Positions 20,469-30,256 of a stretch of DNA of 64,000 bases are shown here, in pieces. Location: the NCBI RefSeq assembly GCF_016428975.1, contig NZ_JAELTT010000009.1, forward strand, positions 37,856 to 101,855, written 5' to 3'. This stretch comes from Dyella sp. ASV21 (GTDB taxonomy: Bacteria; Pseudomonadota; Gammaproteobacteria; Xanthomonadales; Rhodanobacteraceae). The first letter of the stretch is position 1. Every line of letters starts with the position of its first letter. The notes under the pieces were generated by a model. It was not told where the DNA came from. It made no database searches and saw only the letters and a list, made by a program, of their open reading frames with translations. The position numbers and the translations under genes were made by a program.

Positions 20469-21494
20469 ATGCGGTGCTGGCTTGTTGGCTGCGGGTTCCT
20501 AGCCCTTTACACGGCGGCGGCCTGCGCTGTAGATGCATCCGCGCAGGTGCCCATGGCGGTGGTGACGCGGATTGAGCGCGTGCCCCTGGAGCAACTCCCC
20601 GCGACCGCGCGGTTGCCGCTGCAAGGCACCGCCGTGGTGACCACGCCGCTCCCCGGCGTAGTGCTTGCCGTGCTGGCGCGCGAGGGCGATACGGTCAAGC
20701 GCGGACAGGTGCTGGCGACCGTGCAAAGCCGCGAAGCGATGACGCTGGGGGCGGAATTGGCGGCGGCGCAGGGCGCTTATCGCGTTGCCTCCGCGCAGGC
20801 GGAACGCGATCGGCAATTGTTGAGCGAAGGCATCGTGCCGCAGGCGCGCGTGCAGGCCAGCGACGCGTCGCGTGATGCTGCCGCCGCTCGCCTGCGCGAA
20901 CTGGATGCGGCCCGCCGATGGGCACCTGCCGCCCCGGGCGGCATGGGCGTTTATGAACTGCGCGCGCCCGCGGATGGGCGCATCGTTGAACGTAGCCTGC
21001 AGCCTGGCAGCACCGCGGATGCGCTGGCTAAGGCATTCGTGCTGGTAAGCGCGGAGCGTGTGATGCTGGAGGTGCGCGTACCCGCGTCCGTGGCGGGTGA
21101 GGTGCGGCGCGGCCAGGACGTGCAGACGCGCGATGGCGCGCGAGCGCGTGTAACCGAGTCGGCGGGCGTGCTCGATCCCGCCAGCCAGACCGTGTTGATC
21201 CGCGCCGAGGGCGAGGCGGCAGGTCTGCTGCCTGGCGCACAGACGCACGTCACCCTGTGGTTACCCGCGCCACCGGAGGTGGTATCGGTGCCGTTGGCGG
21301 CGCTGCAAGGCGAGGAAGGTGGCGAACGGGTGTATGTGCGGCGGGGCGCGAGCTTTCAAGCGGTGAAAGTGAGCACCCTGGCGCGCGATGGCGATACGCG
21401 TCGCCTTGTGCGCGGCGGGTTGAAACCGGGCGAGCAGGTGGCGACGGGCGCGCTGGATGCCTTGCAGGCCGGCGCGGCGGCGGAAGGGCGTTGA
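20469..21494 (+). CDS. RND efflux periplasmic adaptor (membrane fusion protein)
   Basis: A 341-residue adaptor with an N-terminal signal sequence. It has a lipoyl-like half-motif (GVVLAVLAREGDTVKRGQVLATV), an alpha-hairpin rich in Ala/Glu/Gln, the second lipoyl half (YELRAPADGRIVERSLQPGS) and a beta-barrel region. This is the CusB/CzcB-type layout that links the inner-membrane pump to the outer-membrane channel. It is the first gene of the pump operon, and the pump gene starts 1 nt after its stop. No His-rich or Met-rich metal-binding N-terminus is visible. Confidence 0.88.
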   Translation: MRCWLVGCGFLALYTAAACAVDASAQVPMAVVTRIERVPLEQLPATARLPLQGTAVVTTPLPGVVLAVLAREGDTVKRGQVLATVQSREAMTLGAELAAAQGAYRVASAQAERDRQLLSEGIVPQARVQASDASRDAAAARLRELDAARRWAPAAPGGMGVYELRAPADGRIVERSLQPGSTADALAKAFVLVSAERVMLEVRVPASVAGEVRRGQDVQTRDGARARVTESAGVLDPASQTVLIRAEGEAAGLLPGAQTHVTLWLPAPPEVVSVPLAALQGEEGGERVYVRRGASFQAVKVSTLARDGDTRRLVRGGLKPGEQVATGALDALQAGAAAEGR

Positions 21495-21495
21495 C

Positions 21496-24400
21496 ATGCT
21501 GCAGCGGTTGATCGCCTTCTCCCTCGCGCAGCGGTTGCTGGTATTGCTCGCGGCGCTCGCGCTGGTCGCCGCTGGTACATGGGCCTTCCTGCGCTTGCCC
21601 ATCGATGCGTATCCCGATATTGCGCCGACCCAGGTCAAGTTGATTCTCAAGGCTCCTGGCATGACCCCCGAGGAGGTGGAAAGTCGCGTGGTCGTGCCGT
21701 TGGAAATGGAGCTACTGGGCATTCCGCAGGCGGCGATGCTGCGCTCCACCACCAAGTACGCCATGGCCGATATCACGCTCGACTTTGCCGAAGGCACCGA
21801 TATCTATTGGGCGCGCCAGCAAGTGTCCGAGCGTTTTGCCAGCGCTGCGGACGCGCTGCCTGGCGATGTGCGTGGCGGTCTTGCGCCCATCGCCACGCCG
21901 CTCTCGGACATGTTCATGTTCACCATTGAAGGTGGTGGGCTGAGTCTGGCTGAGCGCCGCAGTCTGTTGGACTGGACCATTCGCCCCGCGCTACGCACGA
22001 TTCCTGGCGTGGCCGATCTCAATGCCTTGGGCGGCGAGGTGCGGAGTTTTCTGGTAACGCCCGATCGTGCGCGGCTGTCTTCGGCCGGCTTGCATTTTCG
22101 TGACGTGGTGGATGCGATCGAGCGTAACAACCGTAACGATGGCGCGGGCCGTTTGCGCGACGGCGACGACACACTGATCGTGCGTGCCGCCGGGGCCATG
22201 GTTACGCTCGATGATGTGCGGCAGGCGGTAGTGACCGTGCGTGATGGCGTGGCAGTGCGCGTGGGCGACGTGGCGACGGTGAGCTATGGCGCGCTCACGC
22301 GCTACGGTGCGGTGACGCGCGACGGTGAAGGCGAGGCGGTAGAAGGCCTGGTGGTGGGTTTGCGCGGTGCCGATGCCTCGCAGACGGTAACGGCGGTGCG
22401 CGAGCGACTGGCCGAGTTGCAACGCGGCCTGCCCGCCGGTGTACGCATCGAAACCTTCTATGACCGCAGCAGCCTCATCCAGCGCGCGGTGCGCACCGTG
22501 CAAGATGCCCTGATCGAAGCCAGCGTGCTGGTAGTGCTGCTGTTGCTGTTGTTCCTGGGCAATGTGCGTGCGGCACTGGTGGTGTCCGTCACACTGCCGT
22601 TGGCGGTACTTTTCACCTTCCTGCTCATGCACCTGTTTGGCATGAGCGCCAACCTGATGAGTCTGGGTGGCCTCGCTATCGCCATTGGCATGCTGGTGGA
22701 TGCCGCAGTGGTGGTGGTGGAGAACGCGGTGAGCCGGCTGGCGCCCGAGGGCGAGTATGCCCAAGCCTCGACGCCTTTGCAGCGCATCTATCTCGCAGTG
22801 CGCGAGGTGGCGACGCCGGTCACCGCGGGCATCGTCATTATCGTGCTGGTGTTCATGCCGCTGCTCAGTCTGCAGGGGCTGGAAGGCAAGCTATTCGGTC
22901 CGGTGGCGCTGACCATCGTATTTGCGCTGGCCGGTTCCCTGCTGCTGTCGCTCACGGTGATCCCGGTGTTGTGCTCCCTGGTGTTGCGCGAGGGCGCGCA
23001 TCGTGAGCCGTGGCTGATGCGCCAGCTCGAGCGCGGTTATCGGCCGCTGCTGGATGGGTCATTGCGTCATGGCCGTGCCATGGTGGTGATCGCGTTGCTG
23101 AGTCTGGGCGTGGGTGCACTGGCCTACATCAACGTTGGCAAGACCTTCATGCCTACCATGGACGAAGGCGACATGTTGATGCAGTTGGTCAAGCCGGCGT
23201 CGATCTCGCTGGAAGCCTCGCGCGATCTCGACCTCAGGATCGAACGTGCCGTACGTGCCAAGCTGCCCGAGGTAGCGCATGTGGTGGCGCGACTGGGTTC
23301 GGACGAACTGGGCCTGGACCCCATGGGGCTCAACGAGACCGACATGTTCCTGCAGCTCAAGCCGCGCAAACAGTGGCGCGGCCCGGATACCGCATGGCTG
23401 GAAGGTCAGCTGCGCGAGGTGATGGATGGTTTCCCGGGTATCGAATACGGCTTTACCCAGCCGATCCAGATGCGTGTATCGGAGATGCTCACGGGGAGTC
23501 GTGGCGACGTTGCCATCAAGGTATTCGGCCCGGATTTGTCGCGCCTGAACCATCTCGCCAACCAGGTGGCGGCCATTCTCGAACGCACCCGCGGCAGTCA
23601 GGACGTGATCGCGCAAACGCAGGAAGGCATGCGCTATCTCGGCGTGCGCATCGACAGACAGGCAGCGGGGCGCTATGGCCTGGATGTGAGCACCGTGCAG
23701 GACGAATTGCGCGCGCAATTGGAAGGCCGCAATGCCGGCACGGTCATCGAGCAGCAGCGCCGTACGCCCATCGTGGTGCGTGGCGCTGAACAGATCGCCA
23801 GCGCGCCCGAGCGATTCGGGCAGATCAGCGTGGCGCGTGGCGACGGCGGCGAGGTGCCGCTGGAGCAGTTGGCGACGCTGGAATCCACCAGCGGGCCCGT
23901 GCAGGTACGCCGCGAGAACGCCTCGCGCTTTGCGTTGGTGCAGGCCAATGTGAGCGGGCGCGATCTGGTCGGTTTCGTCGATGAGGCCCGTGCCGCCGTG
24001 GAGCGTGAGGTGCATCTTCCCGCCGGCTACAGCGTGAGTTGGGGCGGCCAGTTCGAGAATCAGCAACGCGCCGCCGCACGCCTGGGATTTGTCGTGCCGG
24101 TGTCGCTGGGCATGATCTTCCTGGTGCTGTTCTTTACCTTCGGCCGCGTGCGCGAGGCGTTGTTGATTCTCTGCAACGTGCCATTCGCCCTGGTGGGCGG
24201 CGTCGTGGCGCTATGGGTTGCCGGGCAGTACCTGTCGGTGCCGGCGGCGGTGGGCTTTATTGCCCTGCTGGGCATTGCTGTGCTCAATGGCCTGGTGTTG
24301 GTGTCGCACTTCATTCAACTGCGCACCAGCGGCATGGCGATGCCTGAGGTGGTGCGCGAGGGCGCATTGCGTCGCCTGCGCCCCGTGCTGATGACTGCCT

Positions 24401-24564
24401 GCATCACCGCCTTGGGGCTGGTGCCGCTGCTGCTGGCGAGCGGCCCCGGTTCCGAGGTGCAGCGACCGCTGGCCGTGGTGGTGATCGGCGGCCTGGTGAC
24501 ATCCACCGCGTTGACCTTGCTGTTGATGCCAGTGTTGTTCCGACGCTTTGGCGCGTCGAGGTAG
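21496..24564 (+). CDS. CusA/CzcA-family RND efflux pump
   Basis: A 1022-residue inner-membrane pump with the RND layout of twelve helices and two large periplasmic loops. TM1 is followed by FLRLPIDAYPDIAPTQV, typical of heavy-metal RND pumps. TM4 reads GLAIAIGMLVDAAVVVVEN: the proton-relay Asp sits in a 'VDAAxVxxEN' motif like CusA rather than the 'DFGxxxDG' of CzcA. FMPTMDEGDMLMQL and LNETDMFLQLKPRKQW are also family marks. The substrate is probably a metal cation, but whether monovalent or divalent cannot be settled here. The real ATG overlaps nothing upstream and matches the family N-terminus. Confidence 0.9.
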   Translation: MLQRLIAFSLAQRLLVLLAALALVAAGTWAFLRLPIDAYPDIAPTQVKLILKAPGMTPEEVESRVVVPLEMELLGIPQAAMLRSTTKYAMADITLDFAEGTDIYWARQQVSERFASAADALPGDVRGGLAPIATPLSDMFMFTIEGGGLSLAERRSLLDWTIRPALRTIPGVADLNALGGEVRSFLVTPDRARLSSAGLHFRDVVDAIERNNRNDGAGRLRDGDDTLIVRAAGAMVTLDDVRQAVVTVRDGVAVRVGDVATVSYGALTRYGAVTRDGEGEAVEGLVVGLRGADASQTVTAVRERLAELQRGLPAGVRIETFYDRSSLIQRAVRTVQDALIEASVLVVLLLLLFLGNVRAALVVSVTLPLAVLFTFLLMHLFGMSANLMSLGGLAIAIGMLVDAAVVVVENAVSRLAPEGEYAQASTPLQRIYLAVREVATPVTAGIVIIVLVFMPLLSLQGLEGKLFGPVALTIVFALAGSLLLSLTVIPVLCSLVLREGAHREPWLMRQLERGYRPLLDGSLRHGRAMVVIALLSLGVGALAYINVGKTFMPTMDEGDMLMQLVKPASISLEASRDLDLRIERAVRAKLPEVAHVVARLGSDELGLDPMGLNETDMFLQLKPRKQWRGPDTAWLEGQLREVMDGFPGIEYGFTQPIQMRVSEMLTGSRGDVAIKVFGPDLSRLNHLANQVAAILERTRGSQDVIAQTQEGMRYLGVRIDRQAAGRYGLDVSTVQDELRAQLEGRNAGTVIEQQRRTPIVVRGAEQIASAPERFGQISVARGDGGEVPLEQLATLESTSGPVQVRRENASRFALVQANVSGRDLVGFVDEARAAVEREVHLPAGYSVSWGGQFENQQRAAARLGFVVPVSLGMIFLVLFFTFGRVREALLILCNVPFALVGGVVALWVAGQYLSVPAAVGFIALLGIAVLNGLVLVSHFIQLRTSGMAMPEVVREGALRRLRPVLMTACITALGLVPLLLASGPGSEVQRPLAVVVIGGLVTSTALTLLLMPVLFRRFGASR

Positions 24565-24680
24565 GAAGGCATGCAAAACGTACTGAAACGACGCGCCCTG
24601 AGCGCACCGTGTCGACGGGCGAAGGTGTCGGCCTCGACCTGGCTGCCTAAGCGACCGATGGACCACGAGGGGGCGCCGAT

Positions 24681-25997
24681 ATGAAACGGCTTTGGTGCTT
24701 GCTCAGCCTGGCCTGTGCGCCGGCATGGGCGGTAGAAGCGGCGGACCCGATGTTGCCGCCGGCAGAGCTGGTGCTTCGCGCGGTAAGCGAAGTGCCCGAA
24801 GTGCGGGGTGCCGAGGCGGGCCTGGCGCGTGCGGACGCCCAGGCACGTATGCGCGCCAGTGGCAGTTATGAAACCCAACTTACCCTGATTCCGCAGCAGC
24901 GCCGCGTGCCCGGCGATCGCAACTACAACGAGTGGGAGATGGATCTCACCCGCTCGGTGCGCTTGCCCAGCAAGGTGCGACTGGATCGCGAAATCGGCGC
25001 GAGCGGTCAACAGGCCGCCCAGCTTGGGCTGGAGGATGCGCATCATGCGGCCGCGCGTCACTTGCTGGCCTATTGGTCCGATTGGCAGCGTGCCCGGGTG
25101 GAGCGCCAGCAGTGGGAGCAGTTGGTGGCCATTGCCCAGCGTGATCGCGACGCCGTGGCGCGTCGGGTGGAGCTGGGCGATGCGGCGGTGCGCGATCGGC
25201 TGGCCGTGGAGGCCTTGCTGGCCCAGGCCCAGGCGGCGCTGGCGCGCGCGCAGTCGGCGCAAACGCAAGCCGAGCTGGCCTGGAACAGCAGCTTCACCCG
25301 TTTGCCGCTACCGCAGCGCGAGCCGCTGGCCGATTACACGCCACCGGCATTGGAGGGCAGCGATGAAGGCTGGGTAGGGCAGATCGTGGCGCGTAGTCAC
25401 GAAATCGGCGCCACGGCTGCATTGGCCCGGCAAAAGGACGCGCAGGCACGTCGCGCACGGGCCGATCGCCTACCCGACCCCACCGTGGGCATTCGCGTGC
25501 TCAACGACCGCAATGGCCGCGAGCGCGCGTACGGCCTGGTGGTGGGCATTCCCCTGGGCGGCAGCTATCGCCGCGCGGAAGCTGCGTCGACGGCTGCCGA
25601 TGCGCAGCTTGCCGAGGCCGAGCTGTCCCTGGTGCAGCGGGATATCGAGCGTCAAGCCCGGTCCGAAGTAGCCGCCGCGCGGGCGCAGCGGGAGATCTGG
25701 CAGCGCCAGCGCGAAGCACGCGACGCCGCCCGCGAGCACGCCGGCAAGGCCGCTCGCGCCTATGCACTGGGCGAGAGCGGTATGGCTGAACTGTTGGCGG
25801 CCCGCCGTATCGAACAGGAGGCCGTGCTGGCCGAGCGCCAGGCCGCCATTGACGCGCTGGAGGCGGTGGCTCGCGTGCAGGTGGACGCTCACGCGCGATG
25901 GCACCGCCACGACGACGCCGATGACGCCGCGGCCGGTGATACGCCGAGCGCTGCCGGCATACGCCTGCCGGCGTTGGGCAATCAGGCCGGTAGGTAG
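24681..25997 (+). CDS. TolC-type outer-membrane factor of the RND pump (CzcC/CusC-like)
   Basis: A 438-residue outer-membrane efflux protein with a signal peptide (cut near AWA-VEA) and two OEP repeats of long coiled-coil helices rich in Ala, Arg and Gln. It has no lipobox cysteine. It completes a tripartite system with the adaptor and pump just upstream. The 116-bp gap before it is the largest within this operon and may hold a secondary promoter, though I see none clearly. Confidence 0.87.
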   Translation: MKRLWCLLSLACAPAWAVEAADPMLPPAELVLRAVSEVPEVRGAEAGLARADAQARMRASGSYETQLTLIPQQRRVPGDRNYNEWEMDLTRSVRLPSKVRLDREIGASGQQAAQLGLEDAHHAAARHLLAYWSDWQRARVERQQWEQLVAIAQRDRDAVARRVELGDAAVRDRLAVEALLAQAQAALARAQSAQTQAELAWNSSFTRLPLPQREPLADYTPPALEGSDEGWVGQIVARSHEIGATAALARQKDAQARRARADRLPDPTVGIRVLNDRNGRERAYGLVVGIPLGGSYRRAEAASTAADAQLAEAELSLVQRDIERQARSEVAAARAQREIWQRQREARDAAREHAGKAARAYALGESGMAELLAARRIEQEAVLAERQAAIDALEAVARVQVDAHARWHRHDDADDAAAGDTPSAAGIRLPALGNQAGR

Positions 25998-26043
25998 TCG
26001 CCGGACGGGCCGGCGGCCGGGCCAATGCCCTATCATGCAGGGC

Positions 26044-27387
26044 ATGTCACGCAGCGATTTGTACGATGCGCCGGGCTTGTTCGCCGAGCCCGACGACCTG
26101 AAACCCCTGGCCGAACGCATGCGGCCGCGCAGCCTGGATGAAATCGTCGGCCAGCAGCGCGTGCTCGCGCCTGGCAAGGCGTTGCGGCGCGCGCTGGAAG
26201 CCGGCCGTGTCCACTCGATGGTGCTGTGGGGGCCGCCCGGTTGCGGCAAGACCACACTGGCCTTGTTGGTGGCCCGCTATGCGGACGCTGATTTCCGCGC
26301 CATTTCCGCCGTGCTCTCCGGCCTGCCGGACGTGCGCAAGGCGCTGGCCGAGGCGGAAGGGAATTTCGCCCAGGGGCGCCGCACCGTGTTGTTCGTGGAT
26401 GAGGTGCACCGCTTCAACAAGGCGCAGCAGGATGCCTTCCTGCCGCACATCGAGCGCGGCATCATCATTTTTGTGGGCGCCACCACCGAGAACCCGTCGT
26501 TCGAACTCAACTCCGCCTTGCTCTCGCGCTGTCGCGTGCACGTGCTGGAGGCGGTAACGGCCGACGATATCCAGGTGGCTTTGCGGCGCGCGCTGGGCGA
26601 TAGCCAACGCGGCCTGGGCGACATGAATCTGGAGGTATCGGACGAATCGCTGCGCCTGATTTCGCAGGCTGCCGATGGCGACGTGCGCCGCGCGCTGACC
26701 CTGCTCGAAATCGCCTCCGAACTGGCGCAAGACCACCGCATCGACGAGGCCACGCTGACCCAGGTGCTGGCCGACCGCACGCGCCGCTTCGATAAGGGCG
26801 GCGAGCAGTTCTACGACCAGATCTCGGCGCTGCATAAATCCATCCGTTCCTCCGATCCGGATGCCGCCGTGTACTGGCTGTGCCGCATGCTCGATGGTGG
26901 CGTGGACCCGCTGTATCTGGCGCGCCGGCTCACCCGCATGGCCGTGGAGGACGTGGGCCTTGCTGAGCCGCGTGCCTGGCGCATGGCGCTGGATGCCTGG
27001 GATACCTTTGAGCGGCTGGGCAGCCCCGAAGGCGAGCTTGGCCTTGCGCAGTTGGCCATCTGGCTCGCCATCGCGCCCAAGAGCAACGCCGCCTACATGG
27101 CCTACAACCAGGCGCGAGCGGTGGTGCAAAGCACCGGCACCCTGGATGTGCCCATGCATCTGCGCAACGCGCCCACCAAGCTGATGAAGGGTCTGGGTTA
27201 CGGCCAGGGCTACCAATACGACCACGACGCCGAAGGCGGTATCGCGCTGGATCAGCAGTGCCTGCCCGATGCATTGGAAGGCACCGTGTTCTACGAGCCC
27301 GTGGAGCGTGGCCTGGAGCTGAAGCTGCGCGAGAAATTGCTGAGTCTGCGCGAGCAGCGGCGCGAGGCGCGTGCCCGCCGCCGCTAG
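26044..27387 (+). CDS. rarA: replication-associated recombination protein A (AAA+ ATPase)
   Basis: RarA (MgsA/YcaJ) is a clamp-loader-like AAA+ ATPase that acts at stalled replication forks. Counted from this ATG the protein has 447 residues, the same as E. coli RarA. Walker A is GPPGCGKTT, Walker B is VLFVDEVHRFNKAQQD, sensor 1 is GATTENPSFELNSALLSRCRV, and the C-terminal tetramerisation domain has YMAYNQARAVVQ. An ATG 9 nt upstream is an alternative start. Nearness to lolA, ftsK and serS is typical for the gene. Confidence 0.95.
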   Translation: MSRSDLYDAPGLFAEPDDLKPLAERMRPRSLDEIVGQQRVLAPGKALRRALEAGRVHSMVLWGPPGCGKTTLALLVARYADADFRAISAVLSGLPDVRKALAEAEGNFAQGRRTVLFVDEVHRFNKAQQDAFLPHIERGIIIFVGATTENPSFELNSALLSRCRVHVLEAVTADDIQVALRRALGDSQRGLGDMNLEVSDESLRLISQAADGDVRRALTLLEIASELAQDHRIDEATLTQVLADRTRRFDKGGEQFYDQISALHKSIRSSDPDAAVYWLCRMLDGGVDPLYLARRLTRMAVEDVGLAEPRAWRMALDAWDTFERLGSPEGELGLAQLAIWLAIAPKSNAAYMAYNQARAVVQSTGTLDVPMHLRNAPTKLMKGLGYGQGYQYDHDAEGGIALDQQCLPDALEGTVFYEPVERGLELKLREKLLSLREQRREARARRR

Positions 27388-27454
27388 TGCTTGCCGGGTT
27401 GGCAATGCGGGCATAGATTGCCTGCACCAACAATCGCGAGAGGAGGGCGCAGTC

Positions 27455-28030
27455 ATGCGAGTACTCGTTGCCGCACTGATGGGCGGAATCGTGATGTTCC
27501 TGTGGGGCGCCGTGGCTCACATGGCGCTGGGCTTGGGCAATGTCGGCATGCACCAGCCGGTGGCCGAGGACACCGTACTCGCCGCGCTGCATCCCGGCCT
27601 GGGTGAGCAGCCCGGCGTATACATCCTGCCGTCGATGGACCCGGCCAAGTTCGGCGACAAGGCGGTGACCGACGCGTATGCCGCCAAATCCAAGGCCTCA
27701 CCGTACGCCTGGGTGGTTTACCTGCCGCAGGGCGAAAACCTGATGGATATGAGTGGCCAGCTACCCCGCCAATGGGCATCGGACACGTTATCAGCGCTGG
27801 CTTTGGCCTTTGTGATGGGGCTGGCCGCCTTCAGCTTCGCCACGCGCGTGAGCATTGCCCTGGCAGCGGCCGTATTTGCCTGGCTCAGCACCATGGTCCC
27901 GTACTGGAACTGGTACCGCTTCCCCCTCAATTTCACTCTCGCGGCGTTGATCGAGCAGGTCATCGGCTGGTTACTGGCGGGTGCGGTGATGGCCTGGTGG
28001 CTAGGCCGAAACCGCCGGCGCGGCGCTTAG
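27455..28030 (+). CDS. hypothetical membrane protein
   Basis: A 191-residue protein with one N-terminal hydrophobic segment, a soluble stretch of about 75 residues and two to three helices in the second half (ALALAFVMGLAAF, IALAAAVFAWLSTMVPY, LIEQVIGWLLAGAVMAWWL). The ATG follows AGGAGG by 8 nt, a strong ribosome site. I do not recognise the family. It lies between rarA and serS on the same strand, a slot often occupied by crcB in related genomes, but it is not CrcB. Confidence 0.75.
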   Translation: MRVLVAALMGGIVMFLWGAVAHMALGLGNVGMHQPVAEDTVLAALHPGLGEQPGVYILPSMDPAKFGDKAVTDAYAAKSKASPYAWVVYLPQGENLMDMSGQLPRQWASDTLSALALAFVMGLAAFSFATRVSIALAAAVFAWLSTMVPYWNWYRFPLNFTLAALIEQVIGWLLAGAVMAWWLGRNRRRGA

Positions 28031-28139
28031 CCGTAGGCTCGTTACCCCGCATGGAGCGGGGTAACGGCGTGCTGGCTATCCGTGCGGCGGGCGCAGCCCC
28101 GGCGCCGACATTGCGGCTTCCACGGCCCCGCAGCGATAA

Positions 28140-29453
<1,314 letters not shown>

Positions 29454-29463
29454 GGCCGATGGC

Positions 29464-29826
29464 ATGAGCAGCGCGCGCTGGGACAAGGTGGAGTTCACCG
29501 CCAGCTACACGCTGCTGGCCATTCTCGCCACGGAGCTGCTGACACGCCTTGGCCTGGTCAGCATGTTCCCGGTGCCCACGGTGGATCTGGTGCTTTCCAT
29601 CACCGCCACCGTGCTGGTGCTCGGCGCCTTCTGGTTCGCCCGCCGCAGCCGCGCCGCGCGCCTCTGGGTCATCGCCTTTGCCGCCGCCACCCAACTGGTG
29701 CCCATGGTGATCCGCCAGCCGGTGCTGCTGCTCCCGCTGCTAGGCGCCGCCATTCCTGTGGGCATCATGCTGTGGGCCATGATCGCGCTATCAAAGAAAG
29801 GGCAGGGCAGCACGCCCCATTCCTGA
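29464..29826 (+). CDS. hypothetical small membrane protein
   Basis: A 120-residue protein with four predicted membrane segments (about 14-30, 42-60, 67-84 and 88-108). It starts 10 nt after serS and so probably shares its transcript. I recognise no family. Confidence 0.65.
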   Translation: MSSARWDKVEFTASYTLLAILATELLTRLGLVSMFPVPTVDLVLSITATVLVLGAFWFARRSRAARLWVIAFAAATQLVPMVIRQPVLLLPLLGAAIPVGIMLWAMIALSKKGQGSTPHS

Positions 29827-29934
29827 TAGCATGTAACCCCCGTCAGGCGATGGGATACGCTACCGCAACCGCTCCGCCCGGCATTCCTGCAAGAGCAGGA
29901 ACCCAACGCCCTCAACCGGCGTTGCATAATTTCC

Positions 29935-30095
29935 GGAGCGATGGTCGAGTGGTTTAAGGCAGCCGTCTTGACGCGAAGGCAGGAGCCGAAGCGAACATCG
30001 ACGCATGTCGATGGCCCTGAGGGGGCGAAGGGCAGGATGCCCGGAGTCAAACTGCCGTAGCGGCGCGTATGGCGCGCCTGTTGCGGAGACAAATC
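29935..30095 (+). repeat. tRNA-Ser-derived structured repeat, unit 1 (degenerate)
   Basis: The first 37 nt copy the 5' half of tRNA-Ser(TGA) with three changes, down to the anticodon. A 77-nt insert follows, then 12 nt matching the tRNA after its anticodon (AAACTGCCGTAG), then a 35-nt tail with a GC-rich hairpin. The unit recurs with a 161-bp period and differs from unit 2 at only 3 of 124 positions outside the tRNA half. A CATAAT element directly precedes it, at a distance suited to a -10 box. Confidence 0.85.
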
Positions 30096-30256
30096 GGAGA
30101 GATGGCCGAGTGGTTTAAGGCAGCAGTCTTGACGCGAAGGCAGGAGCCGAAGCGAACATCGACGCATGTCGATGGCCCCGAAGGGGCGAAGGGCAGGATG
30201 CCCGGAGTCAAACTGCCGTAGCGGCGCGCATGGCGCGCCTGTTGCGGAGACAAATC
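30096..30256 (+). repeat. tRNA-Ser-derived structured repeat, unit 2
   Basis: This unit starts with 37 nt identical to the intact tRNA-Ser gene that follows, ending at the anticodon TGA. The anticodon-stem strands GCAGT and ACTGC are kept and extended by TTGAC/GTCAA. Inside that closing stem four hairpins follow one another (GGC-AGGA-GCC flanked by GAA/GAA; CATCGAC-GCAT-GTCGATG; GCCCC-GAA-GGGGC; GGGC-AGGAT-GCCC). The tail contains GGCGCGC-ATG-GCGCGCC. The T-arm and acceptor 3' strand are missing, so this is not a functional tRNA. Confidence 0.87.

Noticed and set aside
30133..30209. Self-splicing group I intron in the tRNA anticodon loop
   Set aside because: The insert is only 77 nt, lacks P3-P8 core elements, and the downstream part of the tRNA is missing from the units, so splicing could not give a tRNA.
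29505..30253. Minus-strand reading frames across the tRNA-Ser repeats (up to 220 residues, with a repeated peptide SLTPGILPFAPSGPSTCVDVRFG-like)
   Set aside because: They arise because the 161-bp repeat is open on the minus strand. The 'protein' repeats only because the DNA does, and it is antisense to a tRNA-like RNA with no ribosome site.
29935..30256. CRISPR array
   Set aside because: Only two near-identical 161-bp units without variable spacers; the shared part is tRNA-derived.
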